A stretch of 64,000 nt of DNA from Micromonospora rosaria (GTDB taxonomy: Bacteria; Actinomycetota; Actinomycetes; Mycobacteriales; Micromonosporaceae), in the NCBI RefSeq assembly GCF_001567585.1, contig NZ_LRQV01000004.1, positions 1 to 64,000 of the forward strand, in the 5' to 3' direction. Of this stretch, positions 16,758-24,713 are shown in pieces; within the stretch, counting starts at the first letter, position 1; each line of letters begins with the position of its first letter. Below the pieces are notes generated by a model. That model did no database searches and was not told where the DNA came from. It saw only the letters and a program-made list of their open reading frames with translations. Both the position numbers and the translations under genes were made by a program.

Positions 16758-18074
16758 ATGAACCAGTCTGCGGATCAACGGTCCGCCCACATCATCGACG
16801 TCCTCATCGAGGAATTCGGCACGTCGATGGCGCTCGATCCGGCGGCGTTCCGGCGCAAGTTCCGGAAGATGGCCGCCTCGCCGTTCGCGTTCTACCGGGG
16901 CAGCGCCGCGCTGTTCTACGCCGACCAGCGCGGCGACTTCGCCGACGACCGGTTCCTCGACGACCGGACCAGCCGGGTGTGGATCCACGGTGACCTGCAC
17001 GCGGAGAACTTCGGCACGTACATGAACGCCGACGGGCACCTGGTGTTCAACGTCAACGACTTCGACGAGGCGTACGTCGGGCCGTTCACCTGGGACCTCA
17101 AGCGGTTCGCCGCCAGCGTGGCCCTGATCGGGTACGCCAAGGCGCTCTCCGACCAGGCGATCAGCGACCTGGTCACCGGGTTCGCCGAGGCGTACCTGAC
17201 CGAGCTGGGGGCCATCGCGCACGGCGGGGACGACGCGATCGGCTCGATCACCCTGGACAACGCCGACGGCGTGCTGCGCCGGGTGCTCCAGGAGGCCCGG
17301 CTCAACACCCGGGTCGACCTGCTCAAGCAGCAGACCACGATCGACAACTACGAGCGCCGGTTCACCCTGCGCGACGGGGTCTTCGAGATCGACGCGGACA
17401 CCCGCAAGAAGGTCTGCGCCGCCTTCGAGGACTACCTCGGCACGCTGCCCCCCTCCAGCGCCCAGCTCCGCCCGGTCGCCACCCACATCAAGGACGTGGT
17501 GCTGCGCAAGGGCGTGGGCATCGGCTCGGCCGGGCTGCCCTCGTACAACCTCCTGCTGGAGGGGCACACCGAGGCGCTGGAGAACGACGTCGTCATCTAC
17601 ATGAAGCAGGCCCAGGTGCCCGCCGTGGCCCGGCACGTCACCGACCAGGGAGTCCGCGAGTACTTCCGGCACCAGGGCCACCGGACGGCCGAGTCGCAGC
17701 GCGCGTTGCAGGCGCACGCCGACCCGTGGCTGGGCTACACCGAGCTGGACGGGGTGGGTCAGCTCGTCGCCGAGGTCTCCCCGTACGCGGCCGACCTGGA
17801 CTGGGCCGACGTCAACGAGCCCGAGGAGCTGGCCGGGGTGCTGGCCGACCTGGGCCGGGCGGTGGCCCGGATGCACTCGGTCGCCGACGACGAGTCCAGC
17901 CACGACCTGGTCGACTACTCGACCGAGGAGGCGATCGTAACGGCGGTGGAGGCCGACCACGCCGGCTTCGTCGGGCACCTGGTGGAGTTCGCCCACGCGT
18001 ACGGCCTACGGGCCCGCGAGGACCACCAGCTCTTCGTCGACGTGTTCCGCAACGGCCGCCTCCCCGGCATCTGA
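16758..18074 (+). CDS. DUF2252 domain-containing protein
   Basis: 438 residues. DUF2252 has kinase-like sequence features: RVWIHGDLHAENFG near residue 75 resembles the HGD-H-N catalytic loop of aminoglycoside/choline kinases, and VFNVNDFDEAYVGPFTWDL near 98 resembles the metal-binding D-F-D loop. It may phosphorylate a small molecule, but the substrate is unknown. ATG 16758 is preferred over TTG 16749. TAACCT (16744-16749) lies eight bases before the ATG, indicating a leaderless message. It is not part of the upstream cassette, being separated by its own promoter. Confidence 0.88.
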   Translation: MNQSADQRSAHIIDVLIEEFGTSMALDPAAFRRKFRKMAASPFAFYRGSAALFYADQRGDFADDRFLDDRTSRVWIHGDLHAENFGTYMNADGHLVFNVNDFDEAYVGPFTWDLKRFAASVALIGYAKALSDQAISDLVTGFAEAYLTELGAIAHGGDDAIGSITLDNADGVLRRVLQEARLNTRVDLLKQQTTIDNYERRFTLRDGVFEIDADTRKKVCAAFEDYLGTLPPSSAQLRPVATHIKDVVLRKGVGIGSAGLPSYNLLLEGHTEALENDVVIYMKQAQVPAVARHVTDQGVREYFRHQGHRTAESQRALQAHADPWLGYTELDGVGQLVAEVSPYAADLDWADVNEPEELAGVLADLGRAVARMHSVADDESSHDLVDYSTEEAIVTAVEADHAGFVGHLVEFAHAYGLRAREDHQLFVDVFRNGRLPGI

Positions 18075-18081
18075 CCCCGGT

Positions 18082-18135
18082 GCAAGGAAGGGCCCCTTGT
18101 TAACGCTTTCGGTTGTACAGGGGCCCCTTCCTAAC
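18082..18135 (+). repeat. 54-bp palindromic intergenic repeat, copy B
   Basis: Starts gcaaggaagggccccttg, core gttaacgc, ends acaggggccccttcctaac. Inverted ends of about 17 bases. It lies eight bases after the DUF2252 stop; here the edge is gCAA instead of gTAA, so it does not supply the stop. Confidence 0.9.
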
Positions 18136-18148
18136 CCCTGGGCCGGCG

Positions 18149-19150
18149 TCAGCCGAGCACGTCGGTGCGCGCTCGGTCGAGGTATCGGGTCGACCAGTCC
18201 ACGGCCCCGGTCTGATCGGCCCGGCTGCCGGCGGCCAGCAGTTCCCCGGTCTCCGGCTCGACGAGCAGGTACTCGCGGCCGTGGTCGCCGGGGCTCGGCC
18301 GGGGGCCCCGACCACGGTCGGCCGAGACCACGACGCCGGTCCGGCCCGTCGGGTCCGTCTGCTCACCCCGGCACGCCACCCCGTCGGTCGCAGCGAGCAA
18401 CCGCAGCACGGCGACCCGGTGCGCGGCGTCCAGGATCCACTGCCGGTTCAGGTCGGCGACGTTGACCAGCACCTGCGACGGGCCGTTCTCCCGTGGCTGG
18501 TACAGCGCCCGCGCCAGGGCCTCCGGGTCGGCGGCCGGCAGCGCGGTCAGCTCCATGTCGCCCGGTCCCAGCTCCGTCGTCTCCGTGCCGGGCCGGGACT
18601 CCAGCTCCGGGTGCGCCGCGAAGAACGCCGCCGACTCGGCGTCCTGGTACTCCGGTTCGCCACGGATCACGCGGAGCCGTCCCGAGCCGTCCGCCGCGAG
18701 CCACCGCTCGGTCTCCCCGGGGTACCGCACCGAGGCGAAGCGGCCGGCGTGCCCCGGCATCTCGACCATCGACCCGCTCGGCGCCGCCACCCGCAGGTAC
18801 TCGTACCGTCCGGCCTGCTCGTCGTAGGGGGCGGCCCGGAGCCGGTCGGCGACCGTCGCCAGGCACGGCGCCGGGACCGCCGTGGGCTCCGGCGGCCCGG
18901 CGGGGGTGCCCAGGGTGGGCCCGGCGGCGGACGGCCGCAGCGCCGCGACCGCTGCCGTCGCGACCAGGACCAGGGCAAACGCTCCGACGGGTACCAGCAG
19001 GGACGATCGTGACCGGGCCGGTGCGACCGGGGCGTACGAGGTGACGTCCGTGCCGGCGCGCTCCAGCAGCGCCGCCACGTCCCCCGGTCCCACCTCGACC
19101 CCGCGCGCCGGGTCGGCCGTCGCCAGCATGTCCCGCACCCGCCTGCTCAT
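18149..19150 (-). CDS. CU044_5270 family protein (ECF-sigma partner)
   Basis: 333 residues. An N-terminal cytoplasmic part of about 45 residues, one transmembrane helix (LLVPVGAFALVLVATAAVAAL, near residues 51-71), then an extracytoplasmic domain of about 250 residues. The family is defined by its pairing with ECF sigma factors in actinobacteria and probably acts as a membrane anti-sigma or sensor, although biochemical proof is limited. Its ATG overlaps the stop of the sigma gene (ATGA), so the two are translationally coupled. Confidence 0.82.
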   Translation of the reverse strand: MSRRVRDMLATADPARGVEVGPGDVAALLERAGTDVTSYAPVAPARSRSSLLVPVGAFALVLVATAAVAALRPSAAGPTLGTPAGPPEPTAVPAPCLATVADRLRAAPYDEQAGRYEYLRVAAPSGSMVEMPGHAGRFASVRYPGETERWLAADGSGRLRVIRGEPEYQDAESAAFFAAHPELESRPGTETTELGPGDMELTALPAADPEALARALYQPRENGPSQVLVNVADLNRQWILDAAHRVAVLRLLAATDGVACRGEQTDPTGRTGVVVSADRGRGPRPSPGDHGREYLLVEPETGELLAAGSRADQTGAVDWSTRYLDRARTDVLG

Positions 19151-19686
19151 CGCACCGCTCCCAGCTCGTTGTGGACCGTCGACGCCGGTTCGGGCCGCTC
19201 CCGTAACAGTTCGGTGAGTCGCCGTCGGGCCCGGTGCAACCGCACCTTGGCCGTGGCCGGGAGACAGCCCAGCACCAGCGCCGCCTCACTCGGCGAGAGC
19301 TGCTCCCACCCCACCAGCCGGAGGATCTCCTGATCGTCGTCGGAGAGGCGGCCGAGCGCCGTCCGGACGTCCATCAGCCGTACGACACCGTCCTGCCGGT
19401 CCAGCTCGACCAACTCGGTCAGCTCCGCCGACGGTGGCACGACGCGCTGGGCCCGCCAGTGGTTGGCCAGCAGGCGACGGGCCACCCCGTAGAGCCAGGG
19501 CAGCGTCCGGGCGGGCACCTCCCCGCGCCGTCGCCACGCCACGAGGAACACCTCCTGGGCGAGCTCCTCGGCCGCTGCCATGCCGTCGAGCCGGCGCAGG
19601 CCGTAGCGGACGACGTCCGGAAAATGTCGCGCGTAGAGCCCGCGGAACCAGTCCGTCCCCCGGTCGTTGGCGTCCCTCATACCCAT
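19147..19686 (-). CDS. ECF-type RNA polymerase sigma factor
   Basis: 179 residues. Region 2 (residues 18-80) contains FPDVVRYGLRRLDGMAAAEE and AQEVFLVAWRRRGE, the core-binding and -10 recognition parts. Region 4 (about residues 110-165) contains LSDDDQEILRLVGWEQLSPS and the helix LGCLPATAKVRLHRARRRL for -35 recognition. It would direct RNA polymerase to a small regulon under control of the adjacent membrane partner. ATG 19686 and ATG 19680 are both possible and neither has a good ribosome site. Confidence 0.92.
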   Translation of the reverse strand: MGMRDANDRGTDWFRGLYARHFPDVVRYGLRRLDGMAAAEELAQEVFLVAWRRRGEVPARTLPWLYGVARRLLANHWRAQRVVPPSAELTELVELDRQDGVVRLMDVRTALGRLSDDDQEILRLVGWEQLSPSEAALVLGCLPATAKVRLHRARRRLTELLRERPEPASTVHNELGAVR

Positions 19687-19740
19687 GTCTGTGTCGCCGG
19701 AGCGCGGTCGGTTACTGGTGCCGCGACGACTGCCGGCCGG

Positions 19741-20787
19741 TCAGCGGGCGAACTCCAGCACCACCTTGATGTCGTCCGGCCCCGGCGTGTACGCGTCGGT
19801 GTAGGAGTCCACCGGCACCCGCCGGCTGATCAGCGAGGCGAGCCAGCCCTGGTCGGCGCGGGTCAGCGCCTCGGCGGCCAGGTTCCAGTGCCGCCGGTTG
19901 GCGTTCACCGAGCCGAAGACCACGTTGTTCTCCAGGACCAGGGACCGGTTGAGCGCCCCGGCGTCGAAGTCGATGATCCGGCCGCCGCTGGAGACCCCGG
20001 TCAGGCAGACGATGCCGGTCGGCGCCGCCTTGCACATCGCCTCCAGCACCACCACCGGTGCTCCGGTGCACTCGACCACCACGTCCGGCTCGAAGCCGAA
20101 CTGGTCAACCGGCTCGCTGTGGTAGGTCGCGCCGAGCGCCGCGGCCAGCGCCGGTTTCGGCCCGGACTCGGCCCGGTCGAGCACGTGCACCTCAAGCCCC
20201 CGCTGGCTGGCGAGCAACGCGGCCAGCAGGCCGATCGGCCCGGCGCCGGTGATCAACGCGGTCCGGGGCTGCCACTCGGCGCGGGCGCCGATCCGGTCGA
20301 TGTGGTCCCAGGCCTTCGCCACCACGCTGGCCGGTTCGAGCAGCATCCCCACCTCGGCCAGGACCGGGTCCAGGCCGACGGCGAAGCGGGGCTGCACCCG
20401 CCACCGCTCCCGGGCGAATCCGGGCAGCGCCTTGATGCCGTGCTCGGTGTACTGCCCGTTGCGGCACATGTCCCACTCGTCGACCGCGCAGTTCGGACAG
20501 GGCACCGGATCGGGGTGCCGGACGATGCCGGCCACCAGGTCGCCCGGTGCCAGCGTGCCGGTGTGGTCCTCCAGTACCCGGCCCAGCGACTCGTGCCCGA
20601 GGACCAAATCCCGCTCGCCGGGCGGGGCCTCGCCGTACGCGCCCTCGATGATCTCGTGGTCGGTGCCGCAGACGCCCACCGCCAGCGCCTGCACCAGGAT
20701 GGCCCCCTCCTCGCTGCTCGGCTCGGGATGGTCGTCCACCAGCCGCAGCGAACCGGGGACTCCGGGAGTGACGGTCACGGCGCGCAC
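19741..20787 (-). CDS. glucose 1-dehydrogenase-like zinc alcohol dehydrogenase
   Basis: 348 residues, medium-chain dehydrogenase. Catalytic zinc ligands are seen in ALAVGVCGTDHEIIEG (Cys near residue 37) and GHESLGRVL (His/Glu). A structural-zinc-like Cys cluster lies in CPNCAVDEWDMC. The NAD(P)-binding motif is ITGAGPIGLLAALLA near residue 178. The order and spacing match the archaeal/actinobacterial glucose dehydrogenase group, which oxidises aldoses to lactones. GTG 20787 gives MRAVTVTPG, the typical family start, and a -10-like CAGAAT lies seven bases before it. Sugar specificity is inferred. Confidence 0.87.
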   Translation of the reverse strand: MRAVTVTPGVPGSLRLVDDHPEPSSEEGAILVQALAVGVCGTDHEIIEGAYGEAPPGERDLVLGHESLGRVLEDHTGTLAPGDLVAGIVRHPDPVPCPNCAVDEWDMCRNGQYTEHGIKALPGFARERWRVQPRFAVGLDPVLAEVGMLLEPASVVAKAWDHIDRIGARAEWQPRTALITGAGPIGLLAALLASQRGLEVHVLDRAESGPKPALAAALGATYHSEPVDQFGFEPDVVVECTGAPVVVLEAMCKAAPTGIVCLTGVSSGGRIIDFDAGALNRSLVLENNVVFGSVNANRRHWNLAAEALTRADQGWLASLISRRVPVDSYTDAYTPGPDDIKVVLEFAR

Positions 20788-21300
20788 GCCCACGATTCTG
20801 CCCCGCCTCCGCCCCGGTACGCCGGACTTCCGGCCCAGGTCACCCGGTCGCCCGGCGGACGGTGATCGGGTGGTCTGGCTGGGTGGTGGCCTGGCCGGTG
20901 GCGACCCGGCAGGGGAATGGTGGTGCCCTTCCTTTCGAGCTGCCCCGACAGACGGGGCAGCTCGACGTTCTCGACGCGCTGATGGTTCGGCGGCCCTCGT
21001 TCCCGTCGACCCCGTCGACCCCGTCGACTCGGGCGACTCGGCGCTGGTGGACCGTCGGCCCGGGGGTGGGCTGTTGCTGCGGGGCCCGGTGGTCCTTCGA
21101 CCGGGCTCGGGGGACGGGGCGGGCCCGGTGGTCTCATCGGTGGGGCAGCTCGAAAGGGCGTGTGTGTCATGTTCCGGGCCGGCGTACCGTCGTGGTCGTT
21201 CCTGGCCGGGGTGGGTCGAGATGACCCAGGAGCGCCGCCGGTGCGCGTGACGGAACGTAGCCCTGCGGCACGGGGCCGTGTGGGCCATAGGATCAGCGAC
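20788..21300. other. gene-free region upstream of nuoC
   Basis: About 510 bases without a supported gene. It holds a 12-bp hairpin (20936-20964), a pair of 16-base inverted repeats (20931-20946 and 21142-21157), a short cccgtcgac tandem repeat near 20998-21026, and the nuoC -10 element. Confidence 0.6.
20931..21157. repeat. 227-bp segment bounded by 16-bp inverted repeats
   Basis: cctttcgagctgcccc (20931-20946) and its exact reverse complement (21142-21157) bound the segment. The left end also forms its own perfect 12-bp hairpin with a 5-base loop (20936-20964). No flanking target duplication is evident. It could be a MITE-like relic or a large RNA structure. Confidence 0.55.
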
Positions 21301-21303
21301 ATG
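21288..21303 (+). promoter_or_regulatory. -10 element for leaderless nuoC
   Basis: TAGGAT (21288-21293), then seven bases, then ATG 21301; no Shine-Dalgarno site. Confidence 0.55.
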
Positions 21304-22065
21304 ACTCCGGAAGAGGTCGGCCAACGAGTGGTGGCGCTCCTCGCGCCCGTCGACGTCACCGCCTCGGTCTCCGGCGGTCAGGGGTACGCCCGCCCGACGG
21401 TCGACGTACCCCTGGCGAGCTGGCGGGACGCGGTGCGCGCGGCCCGGGACGACGCCGAGCTGGGCTGCGACTTCTTCGACTGGCTCTCGGCGGTGGACGA
21501 ACTGGCCGGCGGGTTCGACGTGGTGGTGCACCTCTGGTCGACCCGGCACCGGCACGGGCTCCTGCTGCGGACCCGGGTGCCCCGGGAGACGCCGACGGTC
21601 GACTCGGTGGTCGACCTCTATCCCGGCGCGGCGTGGCACGAGCGGGAGACGCACGAGATGTTCGGCCTCGCCTTCACCGGCCACGCCGGGCTGCGCCCGC
21701 TGCTGCTGCCGCCCGGTTTCGAGGGCCACCCGCTGCGCAAGGAGTTCGTCCTCGCCTCCCGGGTGGCGAAGCCGTGGCCCGGCGCGAAGGAACCGGGCGA
21801 GTCGGAGGCGGGTGGCGGTCGCCGTCCGATCCGCCCCCCGGGCGTACCCGCGCCCGGCGAGTGGGGGATCGTCCCCACACCGGGCGGGGCGGCCGGCGCG
21901 GGTGAGGGCCCGCGTGGTGGCGCACCGGCCCGTCCGGCCCGGGAGCGCCCGCCCCGACCCGCCCCCGGCGAGCGCCCGGCGCGCCCGCCCCGTGAACGCC
22001 CGACCCCGCCGCCGTCGTCGTCGGCTCCGCCCCCGGCAGAGCCGACGGAGGGGGGTGCGGGCTGA
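21301..22065 (+). CDS. nuoC: NADH-quinone oxidoreductase subunit C (accessory copy)
   Basis: 254 residues. The first 160 are the 30-kDa complex I subunit domain. The diagnostic signature is WHERETHEMFGLAFTGH near residue 111, followed by LRPLLLPPGFEGHPLRKEF. The C-terminal 90 residues are a disordered Pro/Arg/Gly tail not expected in the family. Unlike the fused CD protein of some bacteria it carries no NuoD part, and no nuoD gene lies in the window. TGATG overlap with nuoH indicates coupling. Confidence 0.93.
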   Translation: MTPEEVGQRVVALLAPVDVTASVSGGQGYARPTVDVPLASWRDAVRAARDDAELGCDFFDWLSAVDELAGGFDVVVHLWSTRHRHGLLLRTRVPRETPTVDSVVDLYPGAAWHERETHEMFGLAFTGHAGLRPLLLPPGFEGHPLRKEFVLASRVAKPWPGAKEPGESEAGGGRRPIRPPGVPAPGEWGIVPTPGGAAGAGEGPRGGAPARPARERPPRPAPGERPARPPRERPTPPPSSSAPPPAEPTEGGAG

Positions 22066-23030
22066 TGCCGCTCTGGCTGGAACTGCTCATCCGGGTGGGT
22101 GGCGTCGTGGTCGCCTTCCTCACCCTGCCGTTGCTGGTGGGGCAGGTCGAGCACAAGGTGATGGCGCACATGCAGGGCCGGCTCGGCCCGATGTACGCCG
22201 GTGGCTTCCACGGCTGGGCGCAACTGATCGCCGACGGCGTCAAGTTCGTGCAGAAGGAGGACGTGACGCCCCGGGCGGCGGACCGGGCCGTGTTCCGGTT
22301 GGCCCCGGTGGTCGCCCTGGTGCCGTACCTGGTGGTGCTGCTGGTGATCCCGCTCGGGCCGGGCGGGCTGGTCGGGCAGCCGTTGGACGTGGGCCTGTTC
22401 TTCGTCCTGGCCGTGGTCGGCATCGGTGTGCTCGCGGTGCTGATGTCCGCCTGGGCGTCGGCCAACAAGTACAGCCTGCTGGGCGGGTTGCGCGGGGCGG
22501 CCCAGTTGCTCGGCTACGAACTGCCGCTGGTGCTGGCCGCCGCCTCGGTGGCGATGGCGGCCGGCACGTTGAGCCTGTCCGGCATCGTCGAGGCGTGGCA
22601 GCCCTGGTGGCTGCTCTGGCAGGCGCCCGCCATGATCGTGTTCTTCGTGGCCGGGCTGGCCGAGATCCGGCGGCCCCCGTTCGACATGCCGGTCGCCGAC
22701 TCCGAACTGGTCTTCGGGTACATGACCGAGTACACCGGCCTGCGGTTCGCCTTCTTCCTGCTCGCCGAGTACGCCGGCATTGTGGTGATCGCCGCGCTGA
22801 CCACCGTGCTCTTCCTCGGCGGCTGGCAGGGGCCGTTCGCCGACGCCCAGCTCGGCTGGCTCTGGACCCTTATGAAGGTCTTCGCCGTCTCGTTCGTGAT
22901 CATCTGGGTCCGGGTGTCGTACCCGAGGCTGCGCGAGGACCAGTTGCAGCGTCTCTGCTGGCTGGTCCTCGTCCCGGCGGCGCTGGCCCAACTCGTCCTG
23001 ACCGCCGCCGTCCGCCTCGCCCTGGCGTAA
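22065..23030 (+). CDS. nuoH: NADH-quinone oxidoreductase subunit H (accessory copy)
   Basis: 321 residues with about eight hydrophobic helices. This membrane subunit forms part of the quinone cavity. Family signatures are GPMYAGGFHGWAQLIADGVK near residue 41 and IRRPPFDMPVADSELVFGY near 203, both contributing to the quinone site and the acidic channel. ATG 22065 overlaps the nuoC stop. The stop TAA (23028-23030) is part of the edge of a 54-bp repeated element, so the C-terminus may have been set by insertion of that element. Confidence 0.95.
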   Translation: MPLWLELLIRVGGVVVAFLTLPLLVGQVEHKVMAHMQGRLGPMYAGGFHGWAQLIADGVKFVQKEDVTPRAADRAVFRLAPVVALVPYLVVLLVIPLGPGGLVGQPLDVGLFFVLAVVGIGVLAVLMSAWASANKYSLLGGLRGAAQLLGYELPLVLAAASVAMAAGTLSLSGIVEAWQPWWLLWQAPAMIVFFVAGLAEIRRPPFDMPVADSELVFGYMTEYTGLRFAFFLLAEYAGIVVIAALTTVLFLGGWQGPFADAQLGWLWTLMKVFAVSFVIIWVRVSYPRLREDQLQRLCWLVLVPAALAQLVLTAAVRLALA

Positions 23031-23080
23031 GGAAGGGCCCCCTGTTAACGCTTCCGGTAGAGGAAGGGCCCCTTTTTAAC
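23027..23080 (+). repeat. 54-bp palindromic intergenic repeat, copy C
   Basis: Starts gTAAggaagggccccctg, core gttaacgc, ends ggaagggcccctttttaac. It is more diverged at the right end than copies A and B. The TAA at its left edge is the nuoH stop codon. Confidence 0.88.
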
Positions 23081-23142
23081 CAGCGAGCCGGAACGCGTGC
23101 CGGCCCGGGGGCGCGGTGCACCCCCGGGCCGGCGTCACATGG

Positions 23143-24372
23143 TCACGGGGCGGCGTAGAGCAGCCGGTTCGGGGAGCCGGTACCCGGGCTGGACACCACC
23201 CCCGTGGTCGCGGCGGCGATCAGCGCCGCCTTGGCCGTCGCCTGCGTGGCCGTCGGGTTGCCCTGGAGGTAGCGGGCCAGCCAGCCGGCCGCGTGCGGCG
23301 CCGCCATCGAGGTGCCCGACCAGCCGTACGCGACGGCGGTGTCCGACGCGATGCCGGCCGAGTTGATGGAGACCCCGGGGGCGAAGACGTCGACGCAGGT
23401 GCCGTAGCTGGAGAACGACGCCCGGGTGTCGCTGATGTCGGTCGCCGCGACGGTGACGCCCCGGGAGGACCGGGGGCCGTTGGTGCAGGCGTCGGTGTTG
23501 AAGTTGTTGGCGATGAAGACGGCGTGCACCCCGGCGTCGATCATGTTCTCGGTCGCGACGCTGGCCGAGGTGCCGTACCCCTGGAGGCTGAAGTTGGCCA
23601 CCGAGACCGGGTCGGCGTTGGCGGCGATCCAGTCCATGCCCTCGATCAGGTCGGTGCTCCAGCCGCTGTTGTCGCACTGGAGCACCCGGACCGCCTTGAG
23701 GGTGGCGGCCTTGGCGACGCCGAAGTCCTCGCCGCCGACGGTGCCGGCGACGTGGGTGCCGTGCCCGTGGCAGTCGTTGGTGCCGTTGCCGTCGCCGACC
23801 GCGTCGTAGACGCCGCTGGCCCGGGTGCCGAAGTCGTCGTGGGTGGCCCGGATGCCGGAGTCGACCACGTAGACCGTCACCCCGGAGCCGGTCGAGCTGT
23901 AGCTGTAGCTGCTGTCCAGCGGCTGGTACCGCTGGTCGATCCGGTCCAGCCCCCACGACGGCGGGTTGAGCTGCGGGCTCGCCGCCTCGACCAGGCCGCC
24001 GGTGATCCGGGTGTCCCGCTCGACGTACGCCACGGCGGGGTCGGCCCGGACCGCGGCGAGGGCGGCCGGGGAGAGCTGCGCCGCGTACCCGTCGAGGACG
24101 TGCCCGTAGCGGGCCAGGATGGTGCCGCCGGCCCGTTCGGCGGTGGTGACGGCGCGTGTGGTGCGCGCGGAGCGGGCGTCGCCGGACGGTTTCTCCGAGA
24201 GCACCACGATGTACCGGTCCGTTGCGGCCTGCGGCCCGCTGGTCAGCAGCGGGGCGGGCGTCGACCGACCCGGTGCCGCTGCGGCGGGCGGGGCGACGGC
24301 GGTGACGAGCGCGCCGGTGAGTACCCCGGCCAGGACGCCCAGACGTACCGTTCTGCCACCTAGCTTGCGCAA
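23143..24372 (-). CDS. secreted S8 (subtilisin) serine protease with I9 propeptide
   Basis: 409 residues. A signal peptide (LGVLAGVLTGALVTAVAPPAAAA) is followed by an inhibitor-I9 propeptide (from RYIVVLSEKPSG, residues 53-125) and the catalytic domain. The triad is Asp in VYVVDSGI, His in HGHGTHVAGT and Ser in GWSGTSMAAPHAAG. The oxyanion Asn is kept, but the usual A-G-N context reads A-N-N. TTG 24372 is chosen because a perfect AGGAGG lies seven bases upstream; no ATG or GTG nearby fits. A 16-bp palindrome overlaps the start. The enzyme should be exported and self-processed. Confidence 0.93.
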   Translation of the reverse strand: MRKLGGRTVRLGVLAGVLTGALVTAVAPPAAAAPGRSTPAPLLTSGPQAATDRYIVVLSEKPSGDARSARTTRAVTTAERAGGTILARYGHVLDGYAAQLSPAALAAVRADPAVAYVERDTRITGGLVEAASPQLNPPSWGLDRIDQRYQPLDSSYSYSSTGSGVTVYVVDSGIRATHDDFGTRASGVYDAVGDGNGTNDCHGHGTHVAGTVGGEDFGVAKAATLKAVRVLQCDNSGWSTDLIEGMDWIAANADPVSVANFSLQGYGTSASVATENMIDAGVHAVFIANNFNTDACTNGPRSSRGVTVAATDISDTRASFSSYGTCVDVFAPGVSINSAGIASDTAVAYGWSGTSMAAPHAAGWLARYLQGNPTATQATAKAALIAAATTGVVSSPGTGSPNRLLYAAP

Positions 24373-24376
24373 GCTA
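24361..24376. promoter_or_regulatory. palindrome over the protease start codon
   Basis: TAGCTTGCGCAAGCTA is a perfect 16-bp palindrome that contains the TTG start codon (24372-24370). In RNA the short hairpin would hold the start next to the exposed AGGAGG (24385-24380). It could also be a DNA-binding site. Confidence 0.5.
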
Positions 24377-24385
24377 CGACCTCCT

Positions 24386-24713
24386 CAGGCGATACGGTCC
24401 CGACGGTCGACGTCGACCCGGTCCGGCCCGTCCCGCACGTGCGGGGTCTCGACGGGCAGGTGCCGCGCGACCGGCGGCGACCGGGACGGTGGTCCGACCG
24501 TCCTCGTCCGGTGTGGACGAATGGGTCCTCCGCCGGCCCGGTGGGGCTCGGCGGCGAACGCCCCTAATTCGATCATCTTCAATCGACAATCGTGTTAACC
24601 GGTGAAGTCTGTCGATGGAAGGATCGTCGGCCGTGGACGAACGGGTACGCGACGCCGCCCCGCCGGGTGCGGTCACCAGGCGGGGCGGTGTGGTGCTGCG
24701 GGACGGCGGAGGC
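24386..24713. other. protease leader and intergenic region
   Basis: No supported gene. A local AT-rich patch at 24565-24600 is a likely promoter area for the protease, which would give a leader of about 200 bases ending in a strong Shine-Dalgarno site. The remainder shows no clear motif. Confidence 0.4.

Noticed and set aside
21160-21300. N-terminal extension of NuoC
   Set aside because: The family start is at ATG 21301 and a -10 element lies just before it; the extension is low-complexity.
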